Of a DNA stretch of 64,000 bases, positions 27,389 through 36,125 are shown one piece after another; positions within the stretch are counted from its first letter, which is position 1; each line of letters opens with the position of its first letter. This DNA is from Sphingomonas sp. BT-65 (GTDB lineage Bacteria > Pseudomonadota > Alphaproteobacteria > Sphingomonadales > Sphingomonadaceae), in the NCBI RefSeq assembly GCF_026107375.2, contig NZ_JAPCIA010000001.1, forward strand, positions 2,480,001 to 2,544,000, in the 5' to 3' direction. Made by a program: the position numbers and the translations under genes. Below the pieces are notes generated by a model that was given only the letters and a program-made list of their open reading frames with translations, did no database searches and was not told where the DNA came from.

Positions 27389-27414
27389 GGCGTTCGCTTA
27401 TTCTCCCGAAGCGG

Positions 27415-28089
27415 TCAGGGGTCAATCGCGAGCCGACGCGCCGCGGCGATCAGCGCATCGTCGTCGGGTGTGGCCGCGACCGCCACGGCGTCCCAGCCCG
27501 ATCCTGCCGCCTCCGCCGCCCTGGCGCTGATCGCGGCGACCCGCAGCTCGGCGGGTGCGATGCCGTGCCGGGCGAGCTCGCGAGCGAGCTGGCCCCCGGC
27601 ACGCGCCGAGTGGATCAGCGCCACGCTGCCCCGCAACGCTGCCGCATCGGCTGGGGCGAGCGGAAGCGGGTCGCTGGCATAGACCGCGAGGGTTGCGGCC
27701 AAGGCGGGGTGATCGATCGCGGTGCGGTCCCGCCCGGCGAGCCATAGGATGTGCCGGAACCCGGCAGCGTCGGCCAGCAAATCCGTCAGATCGTTCGTTC
27801 CGATCCGTACGACGTCGAATCCCGCCTGGCGCGCAATGTCGGCAGTAGCGGAACCGACCGCGAGCACCGGCAGCCCGAGCAGGTCGCGCAGACCAGCCCC
27901 GCCATGGCGGACCGCATTGGCGCTCGTGAGAAGAAGTCCGTCGAACCGCGCGGGATCGGGCGGCGTCCAGTCGAGCGGCGTGACCTCGAACAACGGGATG
28001 GTCAGCAGTACCAGACCGGCGCCACGCACCCGCGCGGCTGTCGCGGCATTGCCCGGCGCGGGGCGGAGGATCGCGAGCGGGCGGCTCAA
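27415..28089 (-). CDS. hemD: Uroporphyrinogen-III synthase
   Basis: A 224-residue HemD. It has the poorly conserved two-domain layout with RPLAILRPAPGNAATAAR at the start, DGLLLTSANAVRHGG and VLAVGSATADIARQAGF, and closes with an AISARAAEAAGSGW segment. It closes hydroxymethylbilane into uroporphyrinogen III with inversion of ring D. The start is a TTG at 28089 that overlaps the hemC stop (TTGA), giving tight coupling to HemC. Confidence 0.85.
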   Translation of the reverse strand: MSRPLAILRPAPGNAATAARVRGAGLVLLTIPLFEVTPLDWTPPDPARFDGLLLTSANAVRHGGAGLRDLLGLPVLAVGSATADIARQAGFDVVRIGTNDLTDLLADAAGFRHILWLAGRDRTAIDHPALAATLAVYASDPLPLAPADAAALRGSVALIHSARAGGQLARELARHGIAPAELRVAAISARAAEAAGSGWDAVAVAATPDDDALIAAARRLAIDP

Positions 28090-28994
28090 TGGCCAAACAG
28101 GGCCCGAAGTGATGGCGGAGCGGCGGCGAGCAGCTCGCCAGCGAGCGCCGCCGCTTCCTGTGCCGTTCCGGCTAGCCTGTGCCGGTCGATGCGAATATGC
28201 TCGGCGCCGTCCTCGGACAAGATCTCGGCCCGCAGCCGCAATCGCTCGCCGTCCAGCGTTGCCAGCGCGGCTACAGGCGAGTGGCAATCGGCTCCCAGCG
28301 CGGCAAGAAACGCGCGCTCGGCCAGCACGCACCGCTCGGTCGCCCGATCGCCGATGGCGGCGATCTGGCTCACGATCGCCACATTGTCCGTGCGAACCTC
28401 GATCCCGACCGCGCCCTGCGAGGGTGCAGGTAGGAGCTGGTCGAGTGCGATCGGCGTCCCGATTTCGGGCCGGCCCAGCCGCTCCAGACCGGCAGCGGCG
28501 AGCAGGGTGGCATCGGCCTCGCCCGCGCGGACCTTTGCGAGCCGTGTGTCGACATTGCCGCGAAGCGGGACGATGACGAGATCAGGCCGGATACGGCGCA
28601 TCTGCGCGGCGCGCCGCGGCGAGCTGGTGCCGATGCGCGCGCCACGGGGCAGCGCCTCGATCGAGTCCGCGCCGATCAGCCGGTCGCGCACGTCCTCGCG
28701 CGGCAGCATCGCGGCGATCGCGATGCTCTCGGGCCGGATCGTCTCGACATCCTTCATCGAATGGACCGCGAAGTCGATCTCCCCGGCGAGCAGCGCGCGG
28801 TCGAGCTCCTTGGTCCACAGCGCCTTGCCGCCGATCTCCGCGAGCGGGCGGTCCTGCACCTTGTCGCCGGTGGTGCGGATCGGCACGATCTCGATTGCAC
28901 CGGGCGCCCAGCCATGCGCGGCGAGCAGGGCGTCGCGGACGAGATTGGCCTGGACGAGCGCAAGCGGCGAACCGCGGGTGCCGAGACGAAGCAT
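28086..28994 (-). CDS. hemC: Hydroxymethylbilane synthase (porphobilinogen deaminase)
   Basis: A 302-residue HemC. It shows the RLGTRGSPLALVQA start, the catalytic Asp in HSMKDVE (D82), the arginine-rich GTSSPRRAAQMRR and the dipyrromethane-binding cysteine C237 in GADCHSPVAAL. It builds the linear tetrapyrrole in heme synthesis. It heads the unit hemC-hemD-mitofilin-like-gcdH-GNAT-caiB on the minus strand; whether a promoter separates gcdH is not clear. Confidence 0.96.
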   Translation of the reverse strand: MLRLGTRGSPLALVQANLVRDALLAAHGWAPGAIEIVPIRTTGDKVQDRPLAEIGGKALWTKELDRALLAGEIDFAVHSMKDVETIRPESIAIAAMLPREDVRDRLIGADSIEALPRGARIGTSSPRRAAQMRRIRPDLVIVPLRGNVDTRLAKVRAGEADATLLAAAGLERLGRPEIGTPIALDQLLPAPSQGAVGIEVRTDNVAIVSQIAAIGDRATERCVLAERAFLAALGADCHSPVAALATLDGERLRLRAEILSEDGAEHIRIDRHRLAGTAQEAAALAGELLAAAPPSLRALFGH

Positions 28995-29034
28995 GCGCGG
29001 CCTCTAGCGCTCCGGAACGTAGCTGTCGAACGTC

Positions 29035-30231
29035 TCAGGGAATCTCGAACAGCCCGGCCGCGCCCATGCCGCCCGCGGTGCACATCGAGACGACCACCCA
29101 GCGCACGCCACGCTTGCGCCCCTCGATCAGCGCATGGCCGGCCAGCCGCGCTCCGGTCATCCCAAACGGATGGCCAATGGCGATCGCGCCGCCGTTCACA
29201 TTGTATCGCTCCGGATCGATGCCCAGCGTGTCGCGGCAATAGAGGCACTGGCTGGCAAAGGCCTCGTTCAACTCCCACAGGCCGATGTCCTCGATCCGGA
29301 GACCCGCCCGCGCGAGCAGCTTGGGAATCGCGAATACCGGGCCGATGCCCATCTCGTCCGGGCCGCAGCCCGCCGCCTGGAAGCCGCGATAGATGCCGAG
29401 GATGTCTTTGCCCTCGGCTTCGGCGGTCGCGCGGTCCATCACGATCTGCGCCGCGGCGCCATCGGAAAGCTGACTCGCATTGCCTGCGGTGACGTGGCGG
29501 CCTTGCTTGACGACCTGTCCGTCCTTCCACACGGTCTTGAGGCCGGCGAGCGCTTCGACGGTGGTGCCGGGACGGATGCCCTCGTCCTGCGTCACCGTCA
29601 CCGTCTCGCTGCCGGTGCGATTGCCGTCCTTGTCGAACACCGCCTTGTCGACCGTGATCGGCGCGATCTCCTCTGCAAAAGCGCCGTTTGCGAGCCCAGC
29701 CTCGGCGCGCTGCTGGCTCATCGCGCCATATTCGTCCTGGCGCGCGCGCCTGATGCCATAGCGCTCGGCGACGATCTCGGCGGTCTCGATCATCGGCATA
29801 TAGGCGTGCGGCTCGTTCGCCAGCACCGACTGGTTGGCGAAGCGCGGCGCATCTTTGGTCACTGTGAAGCTGATCGATTCCATGCCGCCCGCGAGCGCGA
29901 CGTCGATGTCCCCCGCGATGATCGAGCGTGCGGCCAGCGCCAGCGCGGTGAGTCCGGACCCGCATTTGCGGTCGAGCGTGAAGGCGGGAACGCTCTTTGG
30001 CAGCCCGGCAGCGAACACCGCCATGCGCCCGGCATTGCCGCCCTGCGTCCCCCATTGATTGCCCACGCCCCAGAAGATGTCGTCGATCCGCGCGGGATCG
30101 ATGGCCGCGCGCTCGACGGCCGCATTCATCACATGGGCCGCGAGCACCGGCGCCTCGGTGGCGTTGAAATAGCCGCGATATGCCTTGCCGATGCCGGTTC
30201 GGGCAGTGGAAACGATCGCGGCCTCGCGCAT
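29035..30231 (-). CDS. Acetyl-CoA C-acyltransferase (thiolase)
   Basis: A 398-residue thiolase. The acyl-carrying cysteine is C90 ([10 protein letters not shown]), the general acid/base pair is H354 ([12 protein letters not shown]) and C384 ([10 protein letters not shown]). It either cleaves 3-ketoacyl-CoA in fatty acid breakdown or condenses two acetyl-CoA. Together with the crotonase just upstream it suggests beta-oxidation or aromatic acid use; length and motifs do not fix the chain specificity. Confidence 0.94.
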   Translation of the reverse strand: MREAAIVSTARTGIGKAYRGYFNATEAPVLAAHVMNAAVERAAIDPARIDDIFWGVGNQWGTQGGNAGRMAVFAAGLPKSVPAFTLDRKCGSGLTALALAARSIIAGDIDVALAGGMESISFTVTKDAPRFANQSVLANEPHAYMPMIETAEIVAERYGIRRARQDEYGAMSQQRAEAGLANGAFAEEIAPITVDKAVFDKDGNRTGSETVTVTQDEGIRPGTTVEALAGLKTVWKDGQVVKQGRHVTAGNASQLSDGAAAQIVMDRATAEAEGKDILGIYRGFQAAGCGPDEMGIGPVFAIPKLLARAGLRIEDIGLWELNEAFASQCLYCRDTLGIDPERYNVNGGAIAIGHPFGMTGARLAGHALIEGRKRGVRWVVVSMCTAGGMGAAGLFEIP

Positions 30232-30297
30232 GGCAACCTCTATTTCGTGTTTCGGGTATGCAACTCCCTTAATAAAGATACCGCGATATTGGAAGAT

Positions 30298-31083
30298 TCA
30301 GTCGGTGTAGATCGGCGGTCGCTTCTGGATATTCGCCATGACGGCTTCAACCTGGTTTGGCGAGCGGAGCAGCTTCGCCTGCTCCGCACTTTCAGCGGCG
30401 AGAATCCCGGCCGCCCCGCTCTCCGCCGCCAAATTGGCCAGCCGCTTGGCCGCGCGGATCGCGTCGGGGCTGCGCCCGGCGATCTCCCGCGCGAGCGCGA
30501 GCGCTTCGCCGAGGGGGTCCTGCGACAGGCGCGACACGAAGCCCAGCGCAAGGGCTTCCTCGCCGGAAAATTCGCGCGCTGTGTAGGTGAGCTCGCGCAG
30601 TACGTCGTCGCGCACCAGCGTCCGCCACAGCGCGAAGCCGGCCATGTCGGGAACGATCCCCCATTTCATCTCCATGATCGAGAGGCGCGTGGCAGGACCG
30701 GCGATGCGGATGTCGGCGCCCGACAGGATCTGCAGCCCGCCGCCGAACGCCACGCCGTGCACTGCCGCGATCACCGGAACCGGCAGCGTGCGCCAGCCCC
30801 ATGCCACCTGCTGGAACAGATTGGCGTCGCCAAAGCTCCTGACGTGGAGGTCGAGGCCCGACCCGCCGCCGGCCATGCTCGCCATGTCGAGCCCCGCACA
30901 GAAAGCGCGTCCCTCGCCCGACAGCACCACCGCGCGCAGCCCCACGAGACCGTTCAGGCGATCGATTGCATTGGCCAGGGCGGCGAACATCGCCGGGTCG
31001 AGCGCGTTCATCTTGTCGGGGCGGGTCAGGCGCACATCGGCGACCCCGTCGGTGACCTCGATCGAAACGCGTTGCTCGGTCAT
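30298..31083 (-). CDS. Enoyl-CoA hydratase/isomerase (crotonase) family protein
   Basis: A 261-residue crotonase-fold protein: VRLTRPDKMNALDPAMFAAL, the oxyanion-hole region GRAFCAGLDMASMA and AVHGVAFGGGLQILSGADIRIAGP. The usual first catalytic glutamate positions should be checked by alignment, since isomerase and hydratase members differ there. It lies 66 bases upstream of the thiolase on the same strand and 30 bases after the regulator gene. Confidence 0.88.
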   Translation of the reverse strand: MTEQRVSIEVTDGVADVRLTRPDKMNALDPAMFAALANAIDRLNGLVGLRAVVLSGEGRAFCAGLDMASMAGGGSGLDLHVRSFGDANLFQQVAWGWRTLPVPVIAAVHGVAFGGGLQILSGADIRIAGPATRLSIMEMKWGIVPDMAGFALWRTLVRDDVLRELTYTAREFSGEEALALGFVSRLSQDPLGEALALAREIAGRSPDAIRAAKRLANLAAESGAAGILAAESAEQAKLLRSPNQVEAVMANIQKRPPIYTD

Positions 31084-31112
31084 GGCAATCCTCTCTCACT
31101 GGTCAGCGCAAG

Positions 31113-31718
31113 CTAGACCGCGTCGAGGCGATAGCCGAGTCCCTTGGTGCTGCGGATCATGGGACTCGCGAAATCGCGGTCGATCTTGGCGCGCAGCTTG
31201 GAGACGTGGACCGCCACGACATTGGTTCCGGGATCGAAGCGCAAGCCCCAGACCTGCTCAAGCAATTCGCTGCGCGAGACGAATTCGCCGCGACGCTCGG
31301 CGAGGTAGAGCAACAACGCGAATTCGCGCGCGACGAGCGGGATGTGGCGCCCGGCGCGCGCGACGTCGCGGCGGATGCGGTTGATGGTCAGCTCACCGAT
31401 CCGCGTCTCGCCAGGCATGTGGCTACGGACCCGCACGTCGACGCGCGCGGCCAGCTCGAATGGATCGACCGGGTGCGAGACCGCGTCCGCCGCGCCCGCG
31501 TCCAGCGCAGCGGCGAGCCAGGCGGCGCAGCCGGCCACCGCGATCTCGGGCACGCGCGTGCTGCGGATCCGGATGCCCGGCCCCCAGGCACGCAGCACTG
31601 CCGCGACATCGCGGCCCGGAGCGGCGGTCGGCTTCCCCAGCACAAGCGCATAGCCGCGCTGCGCGATCGCGTGGTCCAGCAGCGGTATGTCGATTTCGGA
31701 GAGAATCTTTTGCTCCAC
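31113..31718 (-). CDS. Degenerate response regulator with winged-helix DNA-binding domain
   Basis: A 201-residue OmpR-type regulator from a GTG start. Residues 1-95 look like a worn receiver domain: only the alpha4-beta5 end (ALDAGAADAVSHPVDPFELAARV) is clear, the conserved Lys is replaced (SHPVD) and no phospho-acceptor Asp is evident. Residues about 100-201 are an intact OmpR/PhoB winged helix (RSELLEQVWGLRFDPGTNVVAVHVSKLRAKI, RSTKGLGYRLD). The gene lies 25 bases after the cupin-HEAT gene. A longer start at 31871 would overlap that gene by 128 bases. No sensor kinase gene lies here. Confidence 0.72.
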   Translation of the reverse strand: MEQKILSEIDIPLLDHAIAQRGYALVLGKPTAAPGRDVAAVLRAWGPGIRIRSTRVPEIAVAGCAAWLAAALDAGAADAVSHPVDPFELAARVDVRVRSHMPGETRIGELTINRIRRDVARAGRHIPLVAREFALLLYLAERRGEFVSRSELLEQVWGLRFDPGTNVVAVHVSKLRAKIDRDFASPMIRSTKGLGYRLDAV

Positions 31719-31743
31719 GTTCGAGATATCTAGGCGGCGTGGG

Positions 31744-32676
31744 TCATGAGTCTGCCGGAGAATGATCCAGTTCGGATGGGCCCGCGCACCGCACGAGCTC
31801 GCGTCGCGCAGGAATGCGTATCGATTCCGCATCGTCGTCCGCCGCAACTTCCAGCAGGCGAAGCATAGCACCCTCGTTGCCGCGGGCGGAGGTCATCGCC
31901 CGCATCGCGGTCCCGCGCATGCGCGGGTGCGGATGATGGCGCACCAGATGCTCCACCAGCTCCAGCCCGTTGCCGCCGCCGAGATGCGCCGCGAGCGTGA
32001 CGAGCGCTTCGGCGGGTGCCGTGGTCAGCCCCTCGGCGATCGTGCCGCGCGCGATGTCGAAGCGATATTGGTCGATCCACGGGTGGCTGGGGTGCTGGCC
32101 GAGAATGTTGAGCGAGACCGAGAAGCTGTCGGGCGGCTGCTGGACATGCACGTCGCGCCGCATGCGATAGAGCATCAGCTTGCCGGGATCGAGCCGCGAC
32201 GTTTCGATGAAGCGAAGGTCCGCATCTGATCCGGGCGACCCCTCGGCCGCCCAGCCATCATATTCGTAATAGTCGCTCCAATAGCCGGGTCCGAGATAGC
32301 CATAGGTCAGGAACGGGAAATTATGGTCGTGGGGCAGCCCATAGAAGAAAGGCCCGGTGCCGCTCGCCTGGACCACCGGATCCTGCGCCGCGGGCCAGAA
32401 ATTGGCACGGATGACATAGCGGCCATTGGGCGGGCGAAGCAGAAAGACCTGCGGACCATAGCCATTGGCGGCGCTCTGGCGGGAGCAGCGCAGCTTCAGT
32501 TCGTCGATCGCCAGATCGGCGAGAAAGTGCCGGTTGCGGCCGAGCCGGGCGAGCAACGGCCCGAGCGCGGCGAAGCTGTCCTCGTCATGCGGGTCGAACG
32601 GTATCGAATCGAGCGCGTCGGCGAGGTCGTCGAGCGCGATCGGATCGCCCCCTCCCGGTTCGATCACGCGTGGCAT
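31744..32676 (-). CDS. Cupin-like metal-site protein with C-terminal HEAT-type repeats
   Basis: A 310-residue protein I cannot assign to a named family. The middle (about 75-195) looks like a cupin barrel: H116 and H118 in GLPHDHNFPFLTYGYLGPGYWSDYYEYD-type context, E138 and H177 (RDVHVQ) would be the metal ligands. The C-terminal 90 residues read as alpha-helical HEAT-type repeats (VTLAAHLGG, LVEHLVRHHPHP, MLRLLEVAADDD). It could be a non-heme iron oxygenase-like or peptide-tailoring enzyme. It overlaps the previous gene by 13 bases and is in one unit with a 52-residue peptide gene. Confidence 0.6.
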   Translation of the reverse strand: MPRVIEPGGGDPIALDDLADALDSIPFDPHDEDSFAALGPLLARLGRNRHFLADLAIDELKLRCSRQSAANGYGPQVFLLRPPNGRYVIRANFWPAAQDPVVQASGTGPFFYGLPHDHNFPFLTYGYLGPGYWSDYYEYDGWAAEGSPGSDADLRFIETSRLDPGKLMLYRMRRDVHVQQPPDSFSVSLNILGQHPSHPWIDQYRFDIARGTIAEGLTTAPAEALVTLAAHLGGGNGLELVEHLVRHHPHPRMRGTAMRAMTSARGNEGAMLRLLEVAADDDAESIRIPARRELVRCAGPSELDHSPADS

Positions 32677-33611
32677 GACTTGGCCAGCCGCCGGTCCAGC
32701 GCAGGCAGCGTCGCGCGTGCGACGGCGCGAATCTCGGCGTTGGGATCGCCGGCTCCCATCTCCACCAGCCGGCTTCGCGCCGCGCTCGCGTCGAGCATCA
32801 GCCATTCGCGCATCGCCGCCCAGCGCAGGTGAAACGCGGGGTGGCGCGATGCGCTTTCGAACGCCTCGGCGGCGTCCGCGCGCCCGCTCGCGCGTAAAAA
32901 GGCCAGCAGCATCTCGATCCGCGATGCGGCGTCGTCCGCGCTCGCCGCCCGCACGAAGCGCCCATCGGCCACGGCATATTCACGCATCAGTGGCGAGGCG
33001 CCGGGCTTGATCGTCGCGGTGAGCGCGACGACGTCGCTATCGGCGTCGACGATCAGGTGCCCGCAGCGCCGCCCGTCCTGGCGGACCACATCGCCATCGT
33101 CGAGGATGAGCGTTTCGATTTCGGCCGCGGACGGCTCCGTCAGGGCGCTGAGGTCCGGACCGGCCGCCCCGGCCCGCCACCGCCGCATTCGGGCATTTCC
33201 GCCACGGACATAGCGCGTCAGGGTGACACGCCCTGGAATGACCAATGTTGCTGGCGCGGGAAGTTTCCCGAGAGCGTCGGCGGACGTGATCGTCGCGGCG
33301 ATGGTGAGGGCGGGGGAATCGACCAACACGATTCCCGTTCGAAGCGCGTCGCGACTGGTCTTGAATGGCGGTTCGAACCAGGGGTCGGCCCGTAGCGCGT
33401 CAAGGAGCGGCGCCAGCAGCCATTCGGCCCAGTCCGCGTCCTGGAGCAGCGCTAGCGCCTGCGCCTCGACCTGCGTCGCGTCGGCATCGCGTGTGAATCG
33501 GGCGGCGATGCTTTGCAGCGGCCCCGCGAGCCAGGCCGCGTTGACCGGAGCGGAACGCGTTCGCGCACCGGCAAGGGCCTTCTCCGCCGCAATGCCGACA
33601 TGATCGCGCAT
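32664..33611 (-). CDS. Hypothetical protein with HEAT-type repeats, paired with the cupin-HEAT protein
   Basis: A 315-residue protein of unknown family. N-terminal helical part (1-90), a strand-rich middle (about 90-215) that may be a cupin-like barrel without the HxH motif, and C-terminal helices (about 225-312) with HEAT-like SRLVEMGAGDPNAEIRAVARATLPAL. This is the same order of parts as its neighbour, so the two may be paralogues and partners. Its ATG overlaps the stop of the peptide gene (ATGA), so the two are co-translated. No signal peptide. Confidence 0.55.
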   Translation of the reverse strand: MRDHVGIAAEKALAGARTRSAPVNAAWLAGPLQSIAARFTRDADATQVEAQALALLQDADWAEWLLAPLLDALRADPWFEPPFKTSRDALRTGIVLVDSPALTIAATITSADALGKLPAPATLVIPGRVTLTRYVRGGNARMRRWRAGAAGPDLSALTEPSAAEIETLILDDGDVVRQDGRRCGHLIVDADSDVVALTATIKPGASPLMREYAVADGRFVRAASADDAASRIEMLLAFLRASGRADAAEAFESASRHPAFHLRWAAMREWLMLDASAARSRLVEMGAGDPNAEIRAVARATLPALDRRLAKSCHA

Positions 33612-33769
33612 CAGGAGGTTGGGCTGGGATAGGTCTCGTAGACGAGGATCGCGATCGCGATCATCATCTCGAAAATGTCATCGCCTGCAATTTCAAGGGC
33701 ACGGATCGCGCCATGGGTGGCGATCTGCGTGCCGAGCGAGGCGATCTCCGTGATGGGCAAGGTGATCAT
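33611..33769 (-). CDS. 52-residue peptide, first gene of the cupin/HEAT operon
   Basis: A short but well-supported gene: ggaga lies 7 bases before its ATG, and its stop overlaps the ATG of the next gene. The peptide has a polar, threonine/isoleucine-containing N-terminal half, then a DDIFEMM turn and a hydrophobic IAIAILV run, ending YETYPSPTS. It has no cysteine or lysine. It fits a leader plus core layout of a ribosomally made peptide or a small membrane-active peptide, but no known precursor class matches. Protein annotation based on length cutoffs would drop it. Confidence 0.65.
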   Translation of the reverse strand: MITLPITEIASLGTQIATHGAIRALEIAGDDIFEMMIAIAILVYETYPSPTS

Positions 33770-33899
33770 CGGCGTTCTCCATGCTGGATGACGTCTCAAT
33801 GCTAGGCCGGTGCGGGGGCGGGGCAGAGTTAAATCGAGTTTAGGATGGGGCAACGCCGCGGCCATTGCCGCGCGTAGCGGCGATCGCTAGGCGGGCGCG

Positions 33900-34337
33900 A
33901 TGGCGATTGCTCCGCTTCCCTTCGATCCAGCCACCTTTTTCGACGCGAGGCCGGCGGGGCATGGCCGCGCGCTGGGCATTCGCTACGCGGCGCATGGCGA
34001 CGACTGGTGCGAGCTCACCCTCCCCTATGCCGAAGCGCTGATCGGCGATCCGGCGCGGGGTGTGATCGCCTCTGGCCCGATCGTCGCGCTGCTCGACATG
34101 GCGACGAGCGTCGCGGTGTGGATGAAGCGGGGCGGGTTCCTGCCGCATGCCACGCTCGACCTGCGCGTCGACTATCTGCGGCCGGCCGGGCCAGGCCGCG
34201 CTGTGACGGGCCGCGGCGAATGCTATCGCGTCACCCGGTCGATCGCTTTCGTCCGCGGCATCGCGCATGACGGCGACGCGGCAGACCCGGTTGCGCATGT
34301 CGCCGGCACCTTCATGTTCACGGACGCGCCGGCATGA
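33900..34337 (+). CDS. PaaI-type hotdog thioesterase 1
   Basis: A 145-residue hotdog-fold protein: LPYAEALIGDPARGVIASGPIVALLDMATSVAVW (helix region with the D-acid site), PHATLDLRVDYLRPAGPGRAVTGRGECYR and a HVAGTFMFTD end, typical of PaaI-type acyl-CoA thioesterases. It runs divergently from the peptide operon, with 130 bases between starts, and overlaps the second thioesterase by 4 bases. Confidence 0.85.
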   Translation: MAIAPLPFDPATFFDARPAGHGRALGIRYAAHGDDWCELTLPYAEALIGDPARGVIASGPIVALLDMATSVAVWMKRGGFLPHATLDLRVDYLRPAGPGRAVTGRGECYRVTRSIAFVRGIAHDGDAADPVAHVAGTFMFTDAPA

Positions 34338-34723
34338 GCCTCCCGCCCTATGCCGAGCTGTTGGGCATCACCGCCGAGGCCGTCGATGGCGCGCCGGTGC
34401 TGGCGATGCCGTTCGGGCCCGACGTCGTGGGACGGCCGAGCTTCGTCCATGGCGGTGCGCTGGCCGGCCTGCTCGAAATGGCGGCGATCGTCGCGCTCAA
34501 ACATGCGCTGGAGGCCGAGGATCGTGCCGCGACACGAATCAAGCCGGTCAACGTCACCGTCGACTTCATGCGCGGTGGTCGCGAGAAGGTGACGCGCGCG
34601 CAGGGCAAGGTCACGCGGCTCGGCACCCGCATCGCCAATGTCGAGGCGACGGCGTGGCAGGACGACCGCGAGCGCCCGGTCGCAGCGGCGCGGATGAATT
34701 TCCTGCTGTCCGCGGCCGGTTAG
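34334..34723 (+). CDS. PaaI-type hotdog thioesterase 2
   Basis: A 129-residue relative of the preceding gene: RPSFVHGGALAGLLEMAAIVALKHAL and KPVNVTVDFMRGGREKVTRAQGKVTRLGTRIANVEA. The two are not close copies, so they may form a heteromer or act on different acyl-CoAs. It ends overlapping by 4 bases with the convergent PQQ-type dehydrogenase gene. Confidence 0.85.
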   Translation: MSLPPYAELLGITAEAVDGAPVLAMPFGPDVVGRPSFVHGGALAGLLEMAAIVALKHALEAEDRAATRIKPVNVTVDFMRGGREKVTRAQGKVTRLGTRIANVEATAWQDDRERPVAAARMNFLLSAAG

Positions 34724-35865
34724 CTTCTTGGCGTCAATTTGAGCAGGCGGCCCTGCGAACCGCCGCCGTCCTCGAGCACCCAGATCGCGCCGTCAGGACC
34801 TTCCTCCACCTCGCGGATGCGCGCGCCCATCGGCCATTGATCGCCCTTGCTGGCACTGGTCCCGTTCACGTCAACGCGCACCAGCGCCTCGCTCGAAAGC
34901 CCGCCGATGAACAGGTCCCCCGCCCATTGCGGGAAGAGCTTGCCCGAATAGACGATCAGCCCGCCCGGCGAGATCGAGGGGTTCCACGAGACCTTGGGCG
35001 CCTCGAATTCAGGGCGGGTCTTGTGATCGGGGATGTCGCGTCCGTCATAATGATCGCCGTCCGAGACGATCGGATAGCCGTAATTCCTGCCCGGCAGGAC
35101 GAGGTTGACCTCGTCACCGCCCTGCGGCCCCATCTCCTGCTCCCACAAGTTGCCGGCCTTGTCGAAGGCGATGCCGAGCAGGTTGCGGTGGCCATAGGAC
35201 CAGATCGCGGGGTGGAAGCCCTTGGCGGTGAGGCCGGGATCGCCCGCGGGCTTGCCGTCGAGCGTCAGGCGCAGGACCTTGCCCAAGGTCGACTTGGGAT
35301 CCTGCGCCGGATCGAACTTCTGGCGCTCGCCATTGGTGAAGAACAAATGCTGCCCGTCGGGCGCAAAGGCGATGCGGCCCGAATAATGGCCGTTGCCGCT
35401 GACATAGGGGGTGGCCTGGAACAGCCGCTCGACGCCCGCGAGAACGGACCTGCCCGCGCGGTCAGAGGTCAGCTGCCCGCGCGCGAGCACCACGCCCTTG
35501 CCCCCCGTGCCCGCCTCGGAGAAGCTGAAATAGACGAGGTTGTTGCGCGCGAAATCCGGGTGCAGCACCACGTCCTTGAGTGCGCCCTGGCCGGCGCTGT
35601 CGACCGGCGGGATACCGTGGACCGGCGTTTTGATCTTGCCATCGGCGCCCAGCAGGATGAGCTGGCCCGTCTTCTCGGTCACCAGCATCCGGCCGTCGGG
35701 CAGGAAGGTCATCGCCCAGGGCGCGTCGAAATCGGCGACTTCCGTGACGATGAACGGCAGGCCGGCGCTCGCGCCGTCCTGTGCCGGCGACTGGCCGTTG
35801 CCAGGCTCCGCGCTGGTGCAGGCGATGAGCGTGAGCGAGACGGCGGCGAGCGGCAACAGACGCAT
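34720..35865 (-). CDS. PQQ-type sugar dehydrogenase (soluble aldose dehydrogenase family)
   Basis: A 381-residue beta-propeller protein anchored as a lipoprotein (MRLLPLAAVSLTLIAC, C17). Family marks are APWAMTFLPDGRMLVTEK, GHYSGRIAFAPDG, YGHRNLLGIAFD and EQEMGPQGGDEVNLVLPGRNYGYP, where PQQ and calcium bind. It oxidises aldoses in the periplasm, passing electrons to the respiratory chain. The start at 35865 has ggagg 6 bases upstream. PQQ synthesis genes are not in this window. Confidence 0.9.
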   Translation of the reverse strand: MRLLPLAAVSLTLIACTSAEPGNGQSPAQDGASAGLPFIVTEVADFDAPWAMTFLPDGRMLVTEKTGQLILLGADGKIKTPVHGIPPVDSAGQGALKDVVLHPDFARNNLVYFSFSEAGTGGKGVVLARGQLTSDRAGRSVLAGVERLFQATPYVSGNGHYSGRIAFAPDGQHLFFTNGERQKFDPAQDPKSTLGKVLRLTLDGKPAGDPGLTAKGFHPAIWSYGHRNLLGIAFDKAGNLWEQEMGPQGGDEVNLVLPGRNYGYPIVSDGDHYDGRDIPDHKTRPEFEAPKVSWNPSISPGGLIVYSGKLFPQWAGDLFIGGLSSEALVRVDVNGTSASKGDQWPMGARIREVEEGPDGAIWVLEDGGGSQGRLLKLTPRS

Positions 35866-36004
35866 CCATGTCCTCCAAGGCTGGCAGGGCCCGCAACGCG
35901 CGGGAGAGCATGATGTTGCATGCCGCATGCTGCGGGCAAAGCCCAATTCTGCGCCCAGTTCCGCGCGGGGCGAATCCGTCTGGCGGCACGCTGACTCGAG
36001 TATC

Positions 36005-36033
36005 TTGCCGTCGCCGCGCCAAGCGCCTATAGA
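36005..36033 (+). promoter_or_regulatory. Sigma70-type promoter of the rimP-nusA-infB operon
   Basis: TTGCCG (36005-36010) and TATAGA (36028-36033) are separated by exactly 17 bases, close to the housekeeping consensus. The start of transcription would be near 36040, giving a leader of about 85 bases before rimP. Confidence 0.65.
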
Positions 36034-36125
36034 AGCGCTGTTCTCGACATTGGAAACCTTGCCGAGGCCGGCCCCACGGGGTTCGGCGGCGACGAGGCAT
36101 ATCCGGTGTCTATTGGAGTTTTTGC

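Noticed and set aside
31719..31871. A longer start for the degenerate response regulator
   Set aside because: It would overlap the cupin-HEAT gene by 128 bases and add a segment without receiver-domain features.
33611..33769. The 52-residue peptide as a toxin of a toxin-antitoxin pair
   Set aside because: The partner proteins are 300 residues long with cupin and HEAT parts, not a typical antitoxin, and a regulator with a wing helix completes the unit.
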